Part shown: positions 42,266 through 52,400 of the stretch, piece after piece
Layout of the letters: each line of letters opens with the position of its first letter
Numbering within the stretch: position 1 is the first letter of the stretch
Source: Bacteroidales bacterium UBA5548
GTDB lineage: Bacteria > Bacteroidota > Bacteroidia > Bacteroidales > UBA932
Direction: 5' to 3'
Length of the DNA: 64,000 nucleotides
Assembly (NCBI GenBank): GCA_002425935.1
Contig: DINE01000027.1
Location: forward strand, 190,246 to 254,245
The notes under the pieces: generated by a model
What the model saw: the letters and a program-made list of their open reading frames with translations, nothing else
The model's database searches: none
Told to the model about the DNA's origin: nothing
Made by a program: the position numbers and the translations under genes

Positions 42266-43207
42266 ATGTCTCCGGAGAACCTTCATAATATAATTAAAGA
42301 GTATTCTGCAGAAATGGGTTTTGTCGCATACGGGTCAATTCCTGTAAGTGAGTTTCATAAGGATGCAAGCTATCTGAGACAATATCTAGACATGGGTTAT
42401 AACGCCTCTATGAGCTATCTGGAGAAAAATTTTCAAATAAGAGAGAATCCCGGACTGCTGTTAGAGGGGGCGAAGAGCATTATGGTTTTTCTTGCCTCAT
42501 ACAAACCTGATAAGAGAAATAAGCCTGAAGTACCCGTTATTGCATCATATGCTTTTGGCAGGGATTATCACCCTGTTATCAAAAATAGGCTGAATTTGGT
42601 AGCTAAAAAGCTTAAGGAGTACATGCCCGGAATCAGGTACAGAGTATTTACAGATTCGGCTCCTATTTTTGAAAGGGCAGCTGCTGTGGCCTCAGGGCTT
42701 GGCTTTATAGGCAGGAACACTTTTCTCATAAGCAAAGAGCACGGCTTGCACACACTTATAGGAGTAATAATAACAGATGCGATTGTGCCGTACAACTCAG
42801 ATATTGTAAGTAACGGGTGCGGCACCTGCAGACGGTGTCTGGATACCTGCCCTACAGGGGCACTTGCAGGTGAGTTTATGCTTGATGCAAGGAGGTGCAT
42901 ATCGTATCAGACCATAGAGAGCAAATACAGTTTCAATGAACAGGAGTTTAAGATTGACAGAAGCGGAAGAATTTTTGGATGCGATATCTGTCTTGAGGTG
43001 TGTCCTTGGGCAGTAAAGGGTAAACCTGGGAGCTGGGAGGAGTTTAAACCGCTCGCTTACAAAGATGGAAAGGATATAACTTTGATGAATTCAGATGATT
43101 GGCTTCAAATGGAAGAGCAGGAGTTTAAAGAGTTTTTCGGAGAGTCTTCGCTTTTAAGAGCCGGTCTTGCCAGAATAAAGGATAATGTCTTAAATTCGCG
43201 TTTATGA
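42266..43207 (+). CDS. queG: Epoxyqueuosine reductase
   Basis: A 313-residue iron-sulfur cobalamin enzyme that reduces epoxyqueuosine to queuosine, the last step of the pathway begun by Tgt. The C-terminal half has two ferredoxin-like sites: CGTCRRCLDTCPTGAL and CDICLEVCPW. The N-terminal half carries the cobalamin-binding region (FTDSAPIFERAAAVASGLGF). It needs cobalamin, which agrees with a possible corrinoid receptor elsewhere in the window. The stop overlaps the GSCFA gene start by four bases. Confidence 0.95.
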   Translation: MSPENLHNIIKEYSAEMGFVAYGSIPVSEFHKDASYLRQYLDMGYNASMSYLEKNFQIRENPGLLLEGAKSIMVFLASYKPDKRNKPEVPVIASYAFGRDYHPVIKNRLNLVAKKLKEYMPGIRYRVFTDSAPIFERAAAVASGLGFIGRNTFLISKEHGLHTLIGVIITDAIVPYNSDIVSNGCGTCRRCLDTCPTGALAGEFMLDARRCISYQTIESKYSFNEQEFKIDRSGRIFGCDICLEVCPWAVKGKPGSWEEFKPLAYKDGKDITLMNSDDWLQMEEQEFKEFFGESSLLRAGLARIKDNVLNSRL

Positions 43208-44133
43208 AAAAGGTATGGCAGACTATGGTTCAGACAGAACCTCTTAAGGAGAGAATCTTGTATAAACACAAAATTCTCTTTGCCGGGTCATGCTTTGCTT
43301 CAGAGATTGGAGGCCGTATGAAAGATCTGCGCTTTAAGGCTTCTGTCAACCCATTTGGAGTTCTTTTCAATCCCGCCTCAATTGCCCTCTCACTGGAGAG
43401 GCTTGATTCTTCAGTGCCCTTTTCATCAAGCGAGTTGATTATCTCAGGGGATATTGTAAAGAGTTTTATGCACGGGAGTGAATTCGCAGCAAAAAATGCA
43501 GAGGAGTTTCTTAGTATTAATAATAAAATTCTCGAAAACTCTGCGGAACATTTCAAAGAGGCAAAATGGGTAGTCTTGACACTGGGTACTTCCTGGATAT
43601 ACAGGGAGAAGAGGAGCGGGATGATTGTCTCTAACTGTCATAAACTCCCGGCAGATATGTTCTTAAGGGAGGCCCTGAGTCCTGAGGCGATTGAAGAGAT
43701 ACTTGGGCAGATTATTGAGAGGCATCATGATAAAAACTGGATACTGACCGTTAGTCCAATCAGACATATGAAAGATGGAGCAACGGGCAACCAGCTTAGT
43801 AAAGCCAGATTGCTACTCGCTTCAAACGCTCTTTCGGAAAGATTTTCTAATGTATTCTACTTTCCGGCTTATGAGATATTCATGGATGAATTGAGAGATT
43901 ACAGATTTTATGCCTCAGACATGGTACACCCTTCGACAGACGCCATTGAATATATCTGGGAGAGATTTTGTGATTTTGCCATAGATGCTTCATGTGAGCC
44001 GGTTATGTCACAGGTGGCAGCATTGAACAAAATGAAACAACACAGGCCTCTTTTTCCTGAGAGTAAAGATTATAGCCAATTTTTAAAGAAAATTGAGGAG
44101 CTTGAGGCAAAAATTGCCTCTAAAAGGCTGTAA
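43204..44133 (+). CDS. GSCFA-family protein
   Basis: A 309-residue protein named for its motif GSCFAS (here FAGSCFASEIGGRM) near residue 30. It continues with VNPFGVLFNPASIALSLERL, a central LTLGTSWIYRE block, and DMVHPSTDAIEYIWERF. The GSxxA and D-x-x-H arrangement resembles the SGNH/GDSL esterase fold, with Ser and the DMVH pair as possible catalytic residues, though the family is not well studied. It starts in the last codons of queG (ATGA), so it is translationally coupled to it. Confidence 0.85.
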   Translation: MKKVWQTMVQTEPLKERILYKHKILFAGSCFASEIGGRMKDLRFKASVNPFGVLFNPASIALSLERLDSSVPFSSSELIISGDIVKSFMHGSEFAAKNAEEFLSINNKILENSAEHFKEAKWVVLTLGTSWIYREKRSGMIVSNCHKLPADMFLREALSPEAIEEILGQIIERHHDKNWILTVSPIRHMKDGATGNQLSKARLLLASNALSERFSNVFYFPAYEIFMDELRDYRFYASDMVHPSTDAIEYIWERFCDFAIDASCEPVMSQVAALNKMKQHRPLFPESKDYSQFLKKIEELEAKIASKRL

Positions 44134-44286
44134 ATTGCTGAAAAAATTTTTTTAGTTACAATTTTTTATTAAATTTGGTTGCTTCTTGAAAACGGGGCAC
44201 ATAAATCAAAGAAATTTAACTAAATGTTGTTCCCGGATTCTTTAAAAAATAATAAATATAATTTTCTAACAAAACATTTCTAATAC

Positions 44287-44317
44287 TTGTCTGAAACAAT
44301 TATTAAACTTACATTTG
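44287..44317 (+). promoter_or_regulatory. Promoter of the HU gene
   Basis: A CTTG (44286-44289), 20-base spacer and TACATTTG (44310-44317) fit the Bacteroidota consensus, leaving about 33 bases of leader. The rest of the 223-base gap from 44134 is AT-rich with no ORF. Confidence 0.55.
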
Positions 44318-44356
44318 TGTAGAAATCAGTTAACTCAACATCCTAAACAATAAATC

Positions 44357-44629
44357 ATGAATAAGGCAGAATTAATTGCAGCTATCGCAGCTAAGGCAGA
44401 AATTACAAAAGTTGATGCAAAAAAAGCTCTTGACGCATTTATCGAGGTGTCCGGCGAGTCTTTGAAAAAAGGCGAGAGATTAACCCTCGTTGGTTTTGGT
44501 TCATTTTCGGTAAGTGAAAGAAGTGCACGTACCGGAAGAAACCCGCGCACAGGTTCAAAAATTAAAATTGACGCCAAAAAGGTGGTAAGATTTAAAGCCG
44601 GATCAGAACTAAATGACATGGTCAACTAA
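44357..44629 (+). CDS. HU-family DNA-binding protein
   Basis: A 90-residue nucleoid protein with the HU fold: helical N-terminus (MNKAELIAAIAAKAEITKVD), the GFGSFSVSERSARTGRNPRT beta-arm with the conserved Arg-Asn-Pro, and the closing VVRFKAGSELNDMVN. HU bends and compacts DNA. It has its own promoter and terminator, so it is monocistronic. Codon use is not unlike its neighbours. Confidence 0.96.
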   Translation: MNKAELIAAIAAKAEITKVDAKKALDAFIEVSGESLKKGERLTLVGFGSFSVSERSARTGRNPRTGSKIKIDAKKVVRFKAGSELNDMVN

Positions 44630-44648
44630 GTCTGTTCTTAAAAAATGA

Positions 44649-44678
44649 AAAGACGCCTTGCACAGGGCGTCTTTTTTT
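44649..44678 (+). terminator. Intrinsic terminator of the HU gene
   Basis: An 11-bp stem (AAAGACGCCTT at 44649-44659, AGGGCGTCTTT at 44664-44674, one G-T pair) with a GCAC loop, then Ts to 44678. It lies 20 bases after the HU stop and 16 bases before the end of the convergent thiamine pyrophosphokinase gene. Confidence 0.88.
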
Positions 44679-44693
44679 ATGGTATTAGCTCAA

Positions 44694-45317
44694 TTAATAT
44701 TTGATAAAAAGAAGAACTCTTCCTTCTGATACAAACGAGAGTTTTATAATTTGGGAATCCGCTTCGTTAAGAGTCCCCTTCCACCAAGAGTCAAAAATTA
44801 CATCATCAAGAGGATATTTTAACCCCTCTGACTTAACTCTTACGTGGTTATCAAGCGCAAAAACCGACACCTGACTGCCTTTGGCGACATTATAGGTTTT
44901 ATCTTCACCAACAGGGTAGAAGACTCCGGTATTTGTCCACATCTCAACAGCAACATCAGACATTTGTGAATACATTGAGAGTAAAGAGATATTTCCAATC
45001 GTATGATCCTCTCTGAGGCCTGAAGCACCAAGAATAACAATTTTCGAAGGTTTCAATTCGAGTGCATATCTGAATGCCTTTGTAAGGTCATTCGTCTCCT
45101 GGCAGGTATCTTTATGTATTATTGAGGCATACTTTGCCTTAAGATTTTCAGGAAGAGAGTCCATGTCACCAACAATTGCATCCGGTATAATCCCATGATT
45201 GATGAGAGCTTCTGCGGCACCGTCGCAGCACACTACTTTATCTGCACTCAATAGCTGCCCGAGCGGTTGAGGGTGAGTAGGGAATTCACCATCTGCAAGT
45301 ATGACAAGAGTTTTCAT
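44694..45317 (-). CDS. Thiamine pyrophosphokinase
   Basis: A 207-residue enzyme that moves pyrophosphate from ATP to thiamine, making the cofactor TPP. The substrate motifs are GAAEALINHGIIPDAIVGDM followed by DSLPEN, then QETNDLTKAFRYALE and GASGLREDHTIGNISLLSMY. The C-terminal beta-domain covers about 130-207. It is the last gene of the minus-strand run alaS, lptF/G, fmt, TPK, starting two bases after fmt. No thi genes occur nearby, so salvage of thiamine is its likely role here. Confidence 0.88.
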   Translation of the reverse strand: MKTLVILADGEFPTHPQPLGQLLSADKVVCCDGAAEALINHGIIPDAIVGDMDSLPENLKAKYASIIHKDTCQETNDLTKAFRYALELKPSKIVILGASGLREDHTIGNISLLSMYSQMSDVAVEMWTNTGVFYPVGEDKTYNVAKGSQVSVFALDNHVRVKSEGLKYPLDDVIFDSWWKGTLNEADSQIIKLSFVSEGRVLLFIKY

Positions 45318-45319
45318 TT

Positions 45320-46291
45320 TTATTCAAATCTATATTGGGCAATCTCTCTGAAGCCCGCAAGAAACTCTTTTATGTTCAGTCTCTTTTTCCCCGCTGCCTG
45401 CAGAGAGTTTATTGAGATAAATCCATCGGATGTTCTCACCTTCAACCAGCTCTTCCCGTCGGTTAATATGTTTCCGCAAGGCAGCTCCGACTCTGCTGCC
45501 TCGAATGTGGCAGCAAATATCTTGACAGGAGTTGAGACATCATCTCTTACCAGTGTCGAGTAAGCTGCAGGATAGGGGCTCAAACCTCTAATCAGATTAA
45601 ATACACTAGCAGAGTCTCTCTGCCAGCAAATTTTCCCGGTCTCTTTATCCAGTTTCGGGGCCTCTTTCAGTACCTCTCCGGGGTTTGACATTGCACTCTG
45701 CTTAACAGAGACAATCTTACCGCCTGCAATCATCTCTGCAGTTTCGCAAACCAGCTGAGAGCCTAAATCCATCAGCTTGTCATGAAGTTCACCGGCAGTC
45801 TCGTAATCTCCTATTTCACACTCTCTTTGCAGTAAAATTTCACCTGTGTCAATCTTTTCATCTATAAAGAAGGTTGTGACTCCGCTCTTTTTCTCTCCGT
45901 TTATAATAGCGTGGTTAATTGGGGCTGCCCCTCTGTACTGTGGCAGAAGAGAGGCGTGCAGGTTGAATGTCCCGCCCGGAGGTATCGACCACACTGCTTT
46001 TGGAAGCATACGGAAGGCAACAACAGTAAAGATATCTGCATTAAAAGACTTAAGCTCACTGATGAATACTTCGTCTTTAAGTGAAACAGGTTGCAGAACT
46101 TTTATTCCACATTCAGTTGCATAAAGTTTGACATCACTTTGTGCCATCTTTAATCCGCGGCCTACAGGTTTGTCAGGTGCAGTGACAACGGCACAAATAT
46201 TAAAGCCCCTATCAATAAGAGCCTTTAATGGACCAACGGCAAACCCCGGTGTACCCATGTAAACAATCTTTATGTCACTCAGCTTTCTCAC
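45320..46291 (-). CDS. fmt: Methionyl-tRNA formyltransferase
   Basis: A 323-residue enzyme that formylates initiator Met-tRNA. The N-terminal formyltransferase domain carries IVYMGTPGFAV and the catalytic block NLHASLLPQYRGAAPINHAI, with the Asp in FFIDEKIDTGEIL. The C-terminal OB domain binds tRNA. The GTG at 46291 is the only start that gives a sensible N-terminus; the upstream ATG at 46396 is inside the preceding permease gene. The two genes overlap by 17 bases, so they are coupled. Confidence 0.93.
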   Translation of the reverse strand: MRKLSDIKIVYMGTPGFAVGPLKALIDRGFNICAVVTAPDKPVGRGLKMAQSDVKLYATECGIKVLQPVSLKDEVFISELKSFNADIFTVVAFRMLPKAVWSIPPGGTFNLHASLLPQYRGAAPINHAIINGEKKSGVTTFFIDEKIDTGEILLQRECEIGDYETAGELHDKLMDLGSQLVCETAEMIAGGKIVSVKQSAMSNPGEVLKEAPKLDKETGKICWQRDSASVFNLIRGLSPYPAAYSTLVRDDVSTPVKIFAATFEAAESELPCGNILTDGKSWLKVRTSDGFISINSLQAAGKKRLNIKEFLAGFREIAQYRFE

Positions 46292-47729
46292 CTTTGTATC
46301 TGTTAATTTTATCCACAATTTTCCTGAAAAACTGTAAATAGGCCTCTGCATTGAACAGCGAAGAGTCTTTTGTAGATTTCCATGTAAGATATACACCTAT
46401 AGGAAAGAGCACCATAGAAGAGATGAGAGTTCCCATTGCAGGCGATACTACACCGTCTGTAGCCAGTTTTTTGCCGCTTATATCAACCACCCAGTATATT
46501 ACAAAAAATAGCATTGACACTATAACAGGTGTTCCGAGCCCGCCTTTTCGTATTATCGCACCAAGAGGTGCTCCAATGAAGAAGAAGATTAAGCAGGCAA
46601 TTGAAAGGGTGAATTTCCGCAGACTCTCTATGCGGATTTTTCTCAGAGGGTATATATACTGGTACTCTTCAATCTGGAAGTTGTCAACCAGAGTAACTGC
46701 ATTTTCAAGCTGACCGATAGTTACTCTCAGGTCCTGCCTTTCATCGTCGAGGCTTTTCCATTTGAAAAGTGAGTCATATTCGAAAACACCGGTGTACTTT
46801 GACTGATAGGATGAGTCCAGTTCACGGCTGAAGGCTAGCCCCCCTCCGCTTACAAGGTTTCTGTACTGACTAACTTTGATTTTTGTGTAAACCGAATCTA
46901 TTGAGTCTTTTGCAACCCTTAGCTGAGAGAGATTCTGAGTCATGACTTCACTGCTGAACCTGTCTTCGCTTGAGCGCTGGAAAGCATAATTTTCCATTGA
47001 AATTGTCATCTCCTGCTTTTTGAATCCGATTCTCTGAAGTGTAAACGGACTGTCGAGCATTCCCGGGTCATGTGGCTCTTCTTCATATGAGTAGCCATCA
47101 AAGAGTGTAAATATCAGGTTCTTTTTGTCGGCTGTAAATTTTATTGATCCCGAATCTGCCAATGTAAGGCTGGTGTTGCCGTTCCCCTTAATATGGCTGT
47201 AAACCATTACATCGTAAATTGAGCCGGAGTTTTCGTCCCTGCTTCCGATTCTTATACTGTATCCCTCAATGCCGTTATAGAAGATCCCGGTCGGGATTCT
47301 TATCTCCTCTTTCGTTTTGCTTATATCATCTCTTAAAGAGTAGATTTTGTTGTAGGAGACAGGAATCAGGTTGTTTGAGGCGAAAAATGCACCAATACTT
47401 ATAAAGAATGAGAGTATAATAAGCGGGGTCATTATTCTTTGAAGTGAAATTCCGGCAGCCTTCATTGCCAGAAGTTCGCTGTTCTCGCCCATTCCCCCAA
47501 GTGTCATAATAGAGGCAAGAAGCGTGGCAATAGGAAGAGCCAGAGGAATAAGTGTAGCCGAACCCCATCCGAGAAATTCAAGAATGACCATCAGCCCGAG
47601 TCCCTTTCCTACAAGTTCATCAATGTAAAGCCACAGAAACTGCAGCATGAGCGAAAAAATTACAATGAGAAATGTAAGAACAAAAGGTCCCAGGAACGAC
47701 TTTAGAATGAACTGGTCTAATTTTTTCAA
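46275..47729 (-). CDS. LptF/LptG family permease (second copy)
   Basis: A 484-residue YjgP/YjgQ-type protein, longer than the copy at 40127. It has N-terminal TM helices (about 13-35, 50-75 and 98-120), a large periplasmic domain (about 125-370), and three C-terminal helices (FTLSIACLIFFFIGAPLGAI is the first). A region about 240-310 has an extra helical insert not in the first copy. With the shorter copy it could supply the LptF and LptG subunits of the LPS transporter. It lies six bases after alaS and overlaps fmt. Confidence 0.85.
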   Translation of the reverse strand: MKKLDQFILKSFLGPFVLTFLIVIFSLMLQFLWLYIDELVGKGLGLMVILEFLGWGSATLIPLALPIATLLASIMTLGGMGENSELLAMKAAGISLQRIMTPLIILSFFISIGAFFASNNLIPVSYNKIYSLRDDISKTKEEIRIPTGIFYNGIEGYSIRIGSRDENSGSIYDVMVYSHIKGNGNTSLTLADSGSIKFTADKKNLIFTLFDGYSYEEEPHDPGMLDSPFTLQRIGFKKQEMTISMENYAFQRSSEDRFSSEVMTQNLSQLRVAKDSIDSVYTKIKVSQYRNLVSGGGLAFSRELDSSYQSKYTGVFEYDSLFKWKSLDDERQDLRVTIGQLENAVTLVDNFQIEEYQYIYPLRKIRIESLRKFTLSIACLIFFFIGAPLGAIIRKGGLGTPVIVSMLFFVIYWVVDISGKKLATDGVVSPAMGTLISSMVLFPIGVYLTWKSTKDSSLFNAEAYLQFFRKIVDKINRYKGEKAE

Positions 47730-47735
47730 AATCCT

Positions 47736-50348
47736 CTATTTAGTAACCATTTCAATTAGCTTTTCAATTGCATCAGAGATTCCGTCAGGATTTTTTCCTC
47801 CTGCAGTGGCAAAGAAATTTTGTCCTCCGCCTCCTCCATTTATAAACTTTGCTGCTTCACGGATATCTTTGGATGCGTTATAACCATGAGAGGTGAGATC
47901 ATCGGTGTACATCAGTGCAAGTGATGCCTTACCTTCGTGGCTGTATCCGGCAATAAATGCTGCTGAGGTATATTCATTTCTAAGCATAAAAGCAATGTTT
48001 TTAACCACTTCCGGATTGTGTTCCCCTTTCAGAATCATTACCTTAATCCCTTTAACCTCCTGCATATCCTGAATAAGAACCTCTTTAAGTGATTTCGCCC
48101 TCTCCTTCATAGCCTCTTCAAGATTCCTGCCAAGAGTCTCGTTCTCTCCGATAAGTTTCTGAACAGCGGTTAAAATATTTGGTGTATTGTTAAGGAGCTG
48201 CTTAATGGTTTTGATAGTGTCTTCGTTGTTCTCTACAAGTTTTTCTGCGTATTCACCGGTAGTTGCTTCAATCCTTCTTACCCCCGCGGCTATTGCCGAC
48301 TCTGAAATAATTTTGAAAAGACCGATATTGCCGGTTGACGATGTATGTGTTCCGCCACAAAGTTCAATTGAATCTCCGAAGCGAATAACTCTGACAGTAT
48401 CTCCGTACTTCTCTCCGAACAGAGCCATTGCCCCCATACTCTTTGCAACATCAACAGGTACCTCTCTGTACTCATCGCGCGGAGAGTTGTCTCTTATGTA
48501 TTTGTTCACCAGCTTCTCTACTTTGCGTAAATCCTCATCTGTTATCTTCTCAAAATGAGAGAAGTCAAATCTGAAATAAGATGGGCTTACAAGAGAACCT
48601 TTCTGCTCTATATGAGTACCCAGCGTCTCCCTGAGGGCCTTGTGCAAAAGGTGGGTGGCTGTGTGATTGTTTGCCGTTGACTCTCTCTTGGTGATATCGA
48701 TCTCTGCTGTGAAAATACCGTCAATGCCTGAAGGGAGTTTTTCTGCGATATGTATGCTAAGATTGTTCTCTTTAACTGTGTTTGTAATAACTATTTTCTC
48801 TCCCGATGCAGCAGTCAGGGTTCCGGTGTCACCAACCTGTCCTCCGCTCTCTGCATAAAATGGACTTTTATCCAATACAATCTGGTAATACTCCTTATTG
48901 TTTGTCTTTATCTTCCTGTACCTTATTATCTGCACATCATCTGAGATCTTTTCGTAACCTGTGAACTGAGGCTCAGTATAAGGCCTTACCTCAATCCAGT
49001 CACCCTCCTGAGCAAATGTTGCTTTTCGGCTTCGCTCTTTCTGTTTTTCCAGCTCCTCTTCGAATCCTTTGTGATCAAGTGTAAAGCCCTTTTCGCGGGC
49101 AATAAGTTCACTCAGGTCTATCGGGAATCCGTAGGTGTCATAAAGCACAAAGGCATCTTCTCCGGATATCTTTTTTGATTCACGGTTCTTCTCCATCAGC
49201 GAGTCCATCAGGCGAATGCCCTTTTCCAGAGTACGTAGGAATGACTCCTCCTCTTCTCTTATAACCTTTTCTATAAGCTGCTGCTGTGATACAAGTTCCG
49301 GGAAAGCTCCACCCATTTCACTTACGAGGGTAGGTACAAGCCTGCAAAGCAATGGCTCCGAGGAGTCAAGAAATGTGTAGGCGTACCTTACTGCTCTGCG
49401 AAGTATTCTTCTTATCACATAACCGGCTTTGACATTTGAAGGAAGCTGACCATCTGCTATTGAGAAGCTTATTGCTCTTATATGGTCTGCAATCACCCTC
49501 ATGGCAACTCCCGTCTCCGGGGATTCGCCATAATTTTTTCCTGTGAGTTTGGATATCTGACCAATCATGCCGGTAAAGACATCGGTGTCGTAGTTGCTCT
49601 GTTTGCCTTGCATGGCCATACACAGCCTCTCAAGACCCATTCCGGTATCTACATGCTTTTGTGGAAGCGGAACAAGCTCTCCGTTAGCTTTGCGGTTATA
49701 CTGAATGAATACGAGGTTCCAGATCTCAATAACCAGATGGTGCCCCTGATTGACCAGCGTCGCGCCATCAACAGCTGCTCTCTCGGCATCGCTTCTTATG
49801 TCAACGTGGATTTCGCTGCATGGCCCGCATGGTCCGGTGTCACCCATCTCCCAGAAGTTATCTTTTTTGTTGCCGAGTAATATCCTTTCTGCAGGCAGAT
49901 ATTTTTTCCACTCCTCAGCAGCCTCCAGATCCGGGTCAATTCCCTCTTCCGGATTTCCCTCAAAAACAGTCGCATACAGCCTGTTACTATCAAGTTTGTA
50001 AACTTTAGTGAGAAGTTCCCATGCCCAGTCAATTGCCTCTTTTTTGAAGTAGTCTCCAAAGCTCCAGTTTCCAAGCATCTCGAACATTGTGTGGTGGTAC
50101 GAATCGTGACCCACCTCTTCAAGGTCGTTGTGCTTACCGCTTACTCTCAGACACTTTTGGGTATCGGCAACCCTTGGAAACGTTGGAACTGCATTTCCCA
50201 GAAACCAATCTTTAAACTGATTCATTCCTGCATTTGTAAACATTAGGGTAGGGTCATCTTTAATGACCATCGGAGCTGAGGGTACGATGGTATGTCCTTT
50301 ACTTTCAAAGAACTTCAAAAAATTATCTCTTATCTCGTTTGATGTCAT
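47736..50348 (-). CDS. alaS: Alanyl-tRNA synthetase
   Basis: An 870-residue class II synthetase. The N-terminal aminoacylation core has [31 protein letters not shown] and [20 protein letters not shown]. The editing domain has the zinc motifs HTATHLLH (HxxxH) and [13 protein letters not shown]. The C-Ala domain includes [15 protein letters not shown] near the end. Length is normal for bacteria. It leads the minus-strand run alaS, lptF/G, fmt, TPK, from a -7 box at 50386. Confidence 0.97.
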   Translation of the reverse strand: MTSNEIRDNFLKFFESKGHTIVPSAPMVIKDDPTLMFTNAGMNQFKDWFLGNAVPTFPRVADTQKCLRVSGKHNDLEEVGHDSYHHTMFEMLGNWSFGDYFKKEAIDWAWELLTKVYKLDSNRLYATVFEGNPEEGIDPDLEAAEEWKKYLPAERILLGNKKDNFWEMGDTGPCGPCSEIHVDIRSDAERAAVDGATLVNQGHHLVIEIWNLVFIQYNRKANGELVPLPQKHVDTGMGLERLCMAMQGKQSNYDTDVFTGMIGQISKLTGKNYGESPETGVAMRVIADHIRAISFSIADGQLPSNVKAGYVIRRILRRAVRYAYTFLDSSEPLLCRLVPTLVSEMGGAFPELVSQQQLIEKVIREEEESFLRTLEKGIRLMDSLMEKNRESKKISGEDAFVLYDTYGFPIDLSELIAREKGFTLDHKGFEEELEKQKERSRKATFAQEGDWIEVRPYTEPQFTGYEKISDDVQIIRYRKIKTNNKEYYQIVLDKSPFYAESGGQVGDTGTLTAASGEKIVITNTVKENNLSIHIAEKLPSGIDGIFTAEIDITKRESTANNHTATHLLHKALRETLGTHIEQKGSLVSPSYFRFDFSHFEKITDEDLRKVEKLVNKYIRDNSPRDEYREVPVDVAKSMGAMALFGEKYGDTVRVIRFGDSIELCGGTHTSSTGNIGLFKIISESAIAAGVRRIEATTGEYAEKLVENNEDTIKTIKQLLNNTPNILTAVQKLIGENETLGRNLEEAMKERAKSLKEVLIQDMQEVKGIKVMILKGEHNPEVVKNIAFMLRNEYTSAAFIAGYSHEGKASLALMYTDDLTSHGYNASKDIREAAKFINGGGGGQNFFATAGGKNPDGISDAIEKLIEMVTK

Positions 50349-50385
50349 ATGTATTAAGGCTGTTTGTCGGTTTTTAAATGAATCA

Positions 50386-50393
50386 CAAAAATA
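50386..50393 (-). promoter_or_regulatory. -7 box for the alaS operon
   Basis: TATTTTTG on the minus strand, about 38 bases before the alaS ATG. It is divergent from the box for the M23 gene, 20 bases away. Confidence 0.5.
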
Positions 50394-50413
50394 GGTTTTT
50401 TATTAAAATTATA

Positions 50414-50421
50414 TAAATTTG
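50414..50421 (+). promoter_or_regulatory. -7 box for the M23-to-Rnf gene run
   Basis: TAAATTTG, within TATAAATTTGCACG, lies 25 bases before the ATG at 50447. This may be the main promoter of a long plus-strand transcript, since downstream gaps are short. Confidence 0.55.
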
Positions 50422-50446
50422 CACGAAATAAAGATTGATTTTCCCT

Positions 50447-51409
50447 ATGTCAAAACAAAGAAGATATAAGTTTAACCCTGAAACTCTGGCCTATGAGATT
50501 CACAAGATACCAATAAAGGCCAGATTCTCAAAGGGGTTTATCCTGTTTCTGCTTAGTATTGCCACATCTATAGGATATTATTACCTCTATACTCAGTATT
50601 TTTCTCTGGAAACTCCTAAACTGCTGTCACTTAAAAGAAGTAACGATGAGCTTGCCAACAGGCTTGAACTTATCAACCGCAGATTTGAGAGTGCCAACAA
50701 AACGCTCATAACACTGCAAATGCGGGACAACTACGTTTACAGACCAATTTTTGGTATGGAGGAGATTCCACAGGATGTCAGAAATGCAGGATTTGGAGGC
50801 GTTGACAGATATTCTCACCTCGAAAATTTTGAAAGATCGGGTATCCTGAGCAAAACTGCATTCAACCTTGACCTGCTTTACAAAAAAGCTTATGTGCAGT
50901 CCCGCTCATTTGACGATGTCGCCATGCTTGCAAAGAATGCAGACGAAATGACTCTCTGCGTTCCGGCAATACCTCCGGTTAATATTGCTTCATCAAAGAT
51001 AAGATATTCAAGTAGTTTTGGATACAGAAGAGATCCTTTCCATGGTGACTTCAGGATGCATACCGGTATAGATCTCTCAGGGCCGGTTGGTGAACCAATA
51101 TATGCTACCGGAAACGGAAAAGTTGTTGAGGTGGGTTATGACTTCTTTGGTTATGGTAACTTTGTTCTGATAGATCACGGATACGGATATAAAACAAGAT
51201 ATGCTCACCTGAAAACTGCATCGGTAACTATCGGTCGCGTTGTAAGAAGGGGTGAAAGTGTTGGTATTATGGGCAATACCGGCAGGTCAAAAGGGCCGCA
51301 TCTACATTATGAGGTAATCTACAGGAATAAACCTGTTAATCCTCTGAACTACTATAACAGGGATATCGATCAGAGTGAGTTCTTCGATTTATTAACTCCC
51401 AAGAGTTAG
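50447..51409 (+). CDS. M23-family (LytM-type) peptidase, membrane-anchored, first copy
   Basis: A 320-residue protein with a short cytoplasmic N-terminus, one TM helix (about 34-52), a coiled-coil region (about 62-100) and a C-terminal M23 domain from about 185. The zinc ligands are present: RMHTGIDLSGP (His, Asp) and GPHLHYEV (HxH). M23 enzymes cut peptide cross-links of peptidoglycan. I use the ATG at 50447; the earlier ATG at 50435 would add four residues. The next gene, seven bases on, is a paralogue. Confidence 0.88.
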   Translation: MSKQRRYKFNPETLAYEIHKIPIKARFSKGFILFLLSIATSIGYYYLYTQYFSLETPKLLSLKRSNDELANRLELINRRFESANKTLITLQMRDNYVYRPIFGMEEIPQDVRNAGFGGVDRYSHLENFERSGILSKTAFNLDLLYKKAYVQSRSFDDVAMLAKNADEMTLCVPAIPPVNIASSKIRYSSSFGYRRDPFHGDFRMHTGIDLSGPVGEPIYATGNGKVVEVGYDFFGYGNFVLIDHGYGYKTRYAHLKTASVTIGRVVRRGESVGIMGNTGRSKGPHLHYEVIYRNKPVNPLNYYNRDIDQSEFFDLLTPKS

Positions 51410-51415
51410 TGAGAT

Positions 51416-52366
51416 ATGAGCAAGTACAGGTTTAACAGAGAGCAGCTGAGGTTTGTAGAAGAGAAACTCGGGCTGAAGGGTCGCTTGGCACTTGTATTCA
51501 GGTATGTCATAGGCAGTCTGTTGCTTGCAGTACTATACTATATAATTTTTGCATCTCTTTTTAATACAGGTCACGAGGAGCGACTTCTCCAGGAGAATCA
51601 GATGCTGAGTATGGAGTACAGAAGGGCTCTAGATAAAATGGATATGCTTGACAGTGTGCTCATAGATCTTAAGCAGAGAGACAGAGAGATCTACATGAGT
51701 ATATTCAAATCCTCTCCACCAGAACTTCTGAACGAATATAACCCAGGACTGTATGCACAGCTTGATACCTCTTCTGATATCGCACTTGTGAGTTATGCAT
51801 CTGACAGAATAAGGTTTACCGAATATCTGGCGGGTGAGCTGAACAATAAATTAGATGAAATTTTTGCGACTATCGAAAAGAGAGACGATCTTAGTTCAAT
51901 ACCCTCTTTAATGCCCATTAAGGGAATGACAGTCTCTCAGACAGGGGCCAGCATCGGAGATAAGATACACCCGTTTTATAAAACGATGACAAGGCACACC
52001 GGGATTGACCTTCTTGCTGGGCTTGGTACAGAGGTAATTGCTACTGCAAAGGGAGTGGTGGCAGAGGTAGCAAGATCGGACAGAGGCAGAGGGAATCAGA
52101 TAACTATTAGTCACGGGAACGGATACAAAACATATTACGCCCATCTGGGAGAGGTTCTTGTCAGAAACGGCCAGACAGTGAACAGAGGAACAGTGATAGC
52201 CCGAGTCGGAAACAGCGGACTCTCATTTGCTCCACACCTACATTACGAGGTTAGACTTAATGACAGACCGATGGATCCTGTCAACTACTTTTTCTCAGAC
52301 CTAACTCCCGCAACTTACCGGGAGATGATGATTATTGCCCTCAACAGCGGTCAGTCTATGGACTAA
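51416..52366 (+). CDS. M23-family (LytM-type) peptidase, membrane-anchored, second copy
   Basis: A 316-residue paralogue of the preceding protein with the same layout: TM helix (about 30-50), coiled coil (about 55-85), and M23 domain from about 180. Active-site residues are intact: RHTGIDLLAG and APHLHYEVRLNDRPMDPVNY. Both start similarly (SKYRFNREQL against SKQRRYKFNPETL), so they arose by tandem duplication. In Bacteroidales this pair often lies near alaS and a MerR gene, as here. The two may act together on one substrate or form a heterodimer; no data here decide. Confidence 0.88.
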   Translation: MSKYRFNREQLRFVEEKLGLKGRLALVFRYVIGSLLLAVLYYIIFASLFNTGHEERLLQENQMLSMEYRRALDKMDMLDSVLIDLKQRDREIYMSIFKSSPPELLNEYNPGLYAQLDTSSDIALVSYASDRIRFTEYLAGELNNKLDEIFATIEKRDDLSSIPSLMPIKGMTVSQTGASIGDKIHPFYKTMTRHTGIDLLAGLGTEVIATAKGVVAEVARSDRGRGNQITISHGNGYKTYYAHLGEVLVRNGQTVNRGTVIARVGNSGLSFAPHLHYEVRLNDRPMDPVNYFFSDLTPATYREMMIIALNSGQSMD

Positions 52367-52400
52367 CCATAAAGTAATAACCCTTTAAATCAGGAATATT

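Noticed and set aside
46292..46396. A longer Fmt from the ATG at 46396
   Set aside because: The extra 35 residues lie wholly inside the preceding permease gene and match nothing in Fmt proteins.
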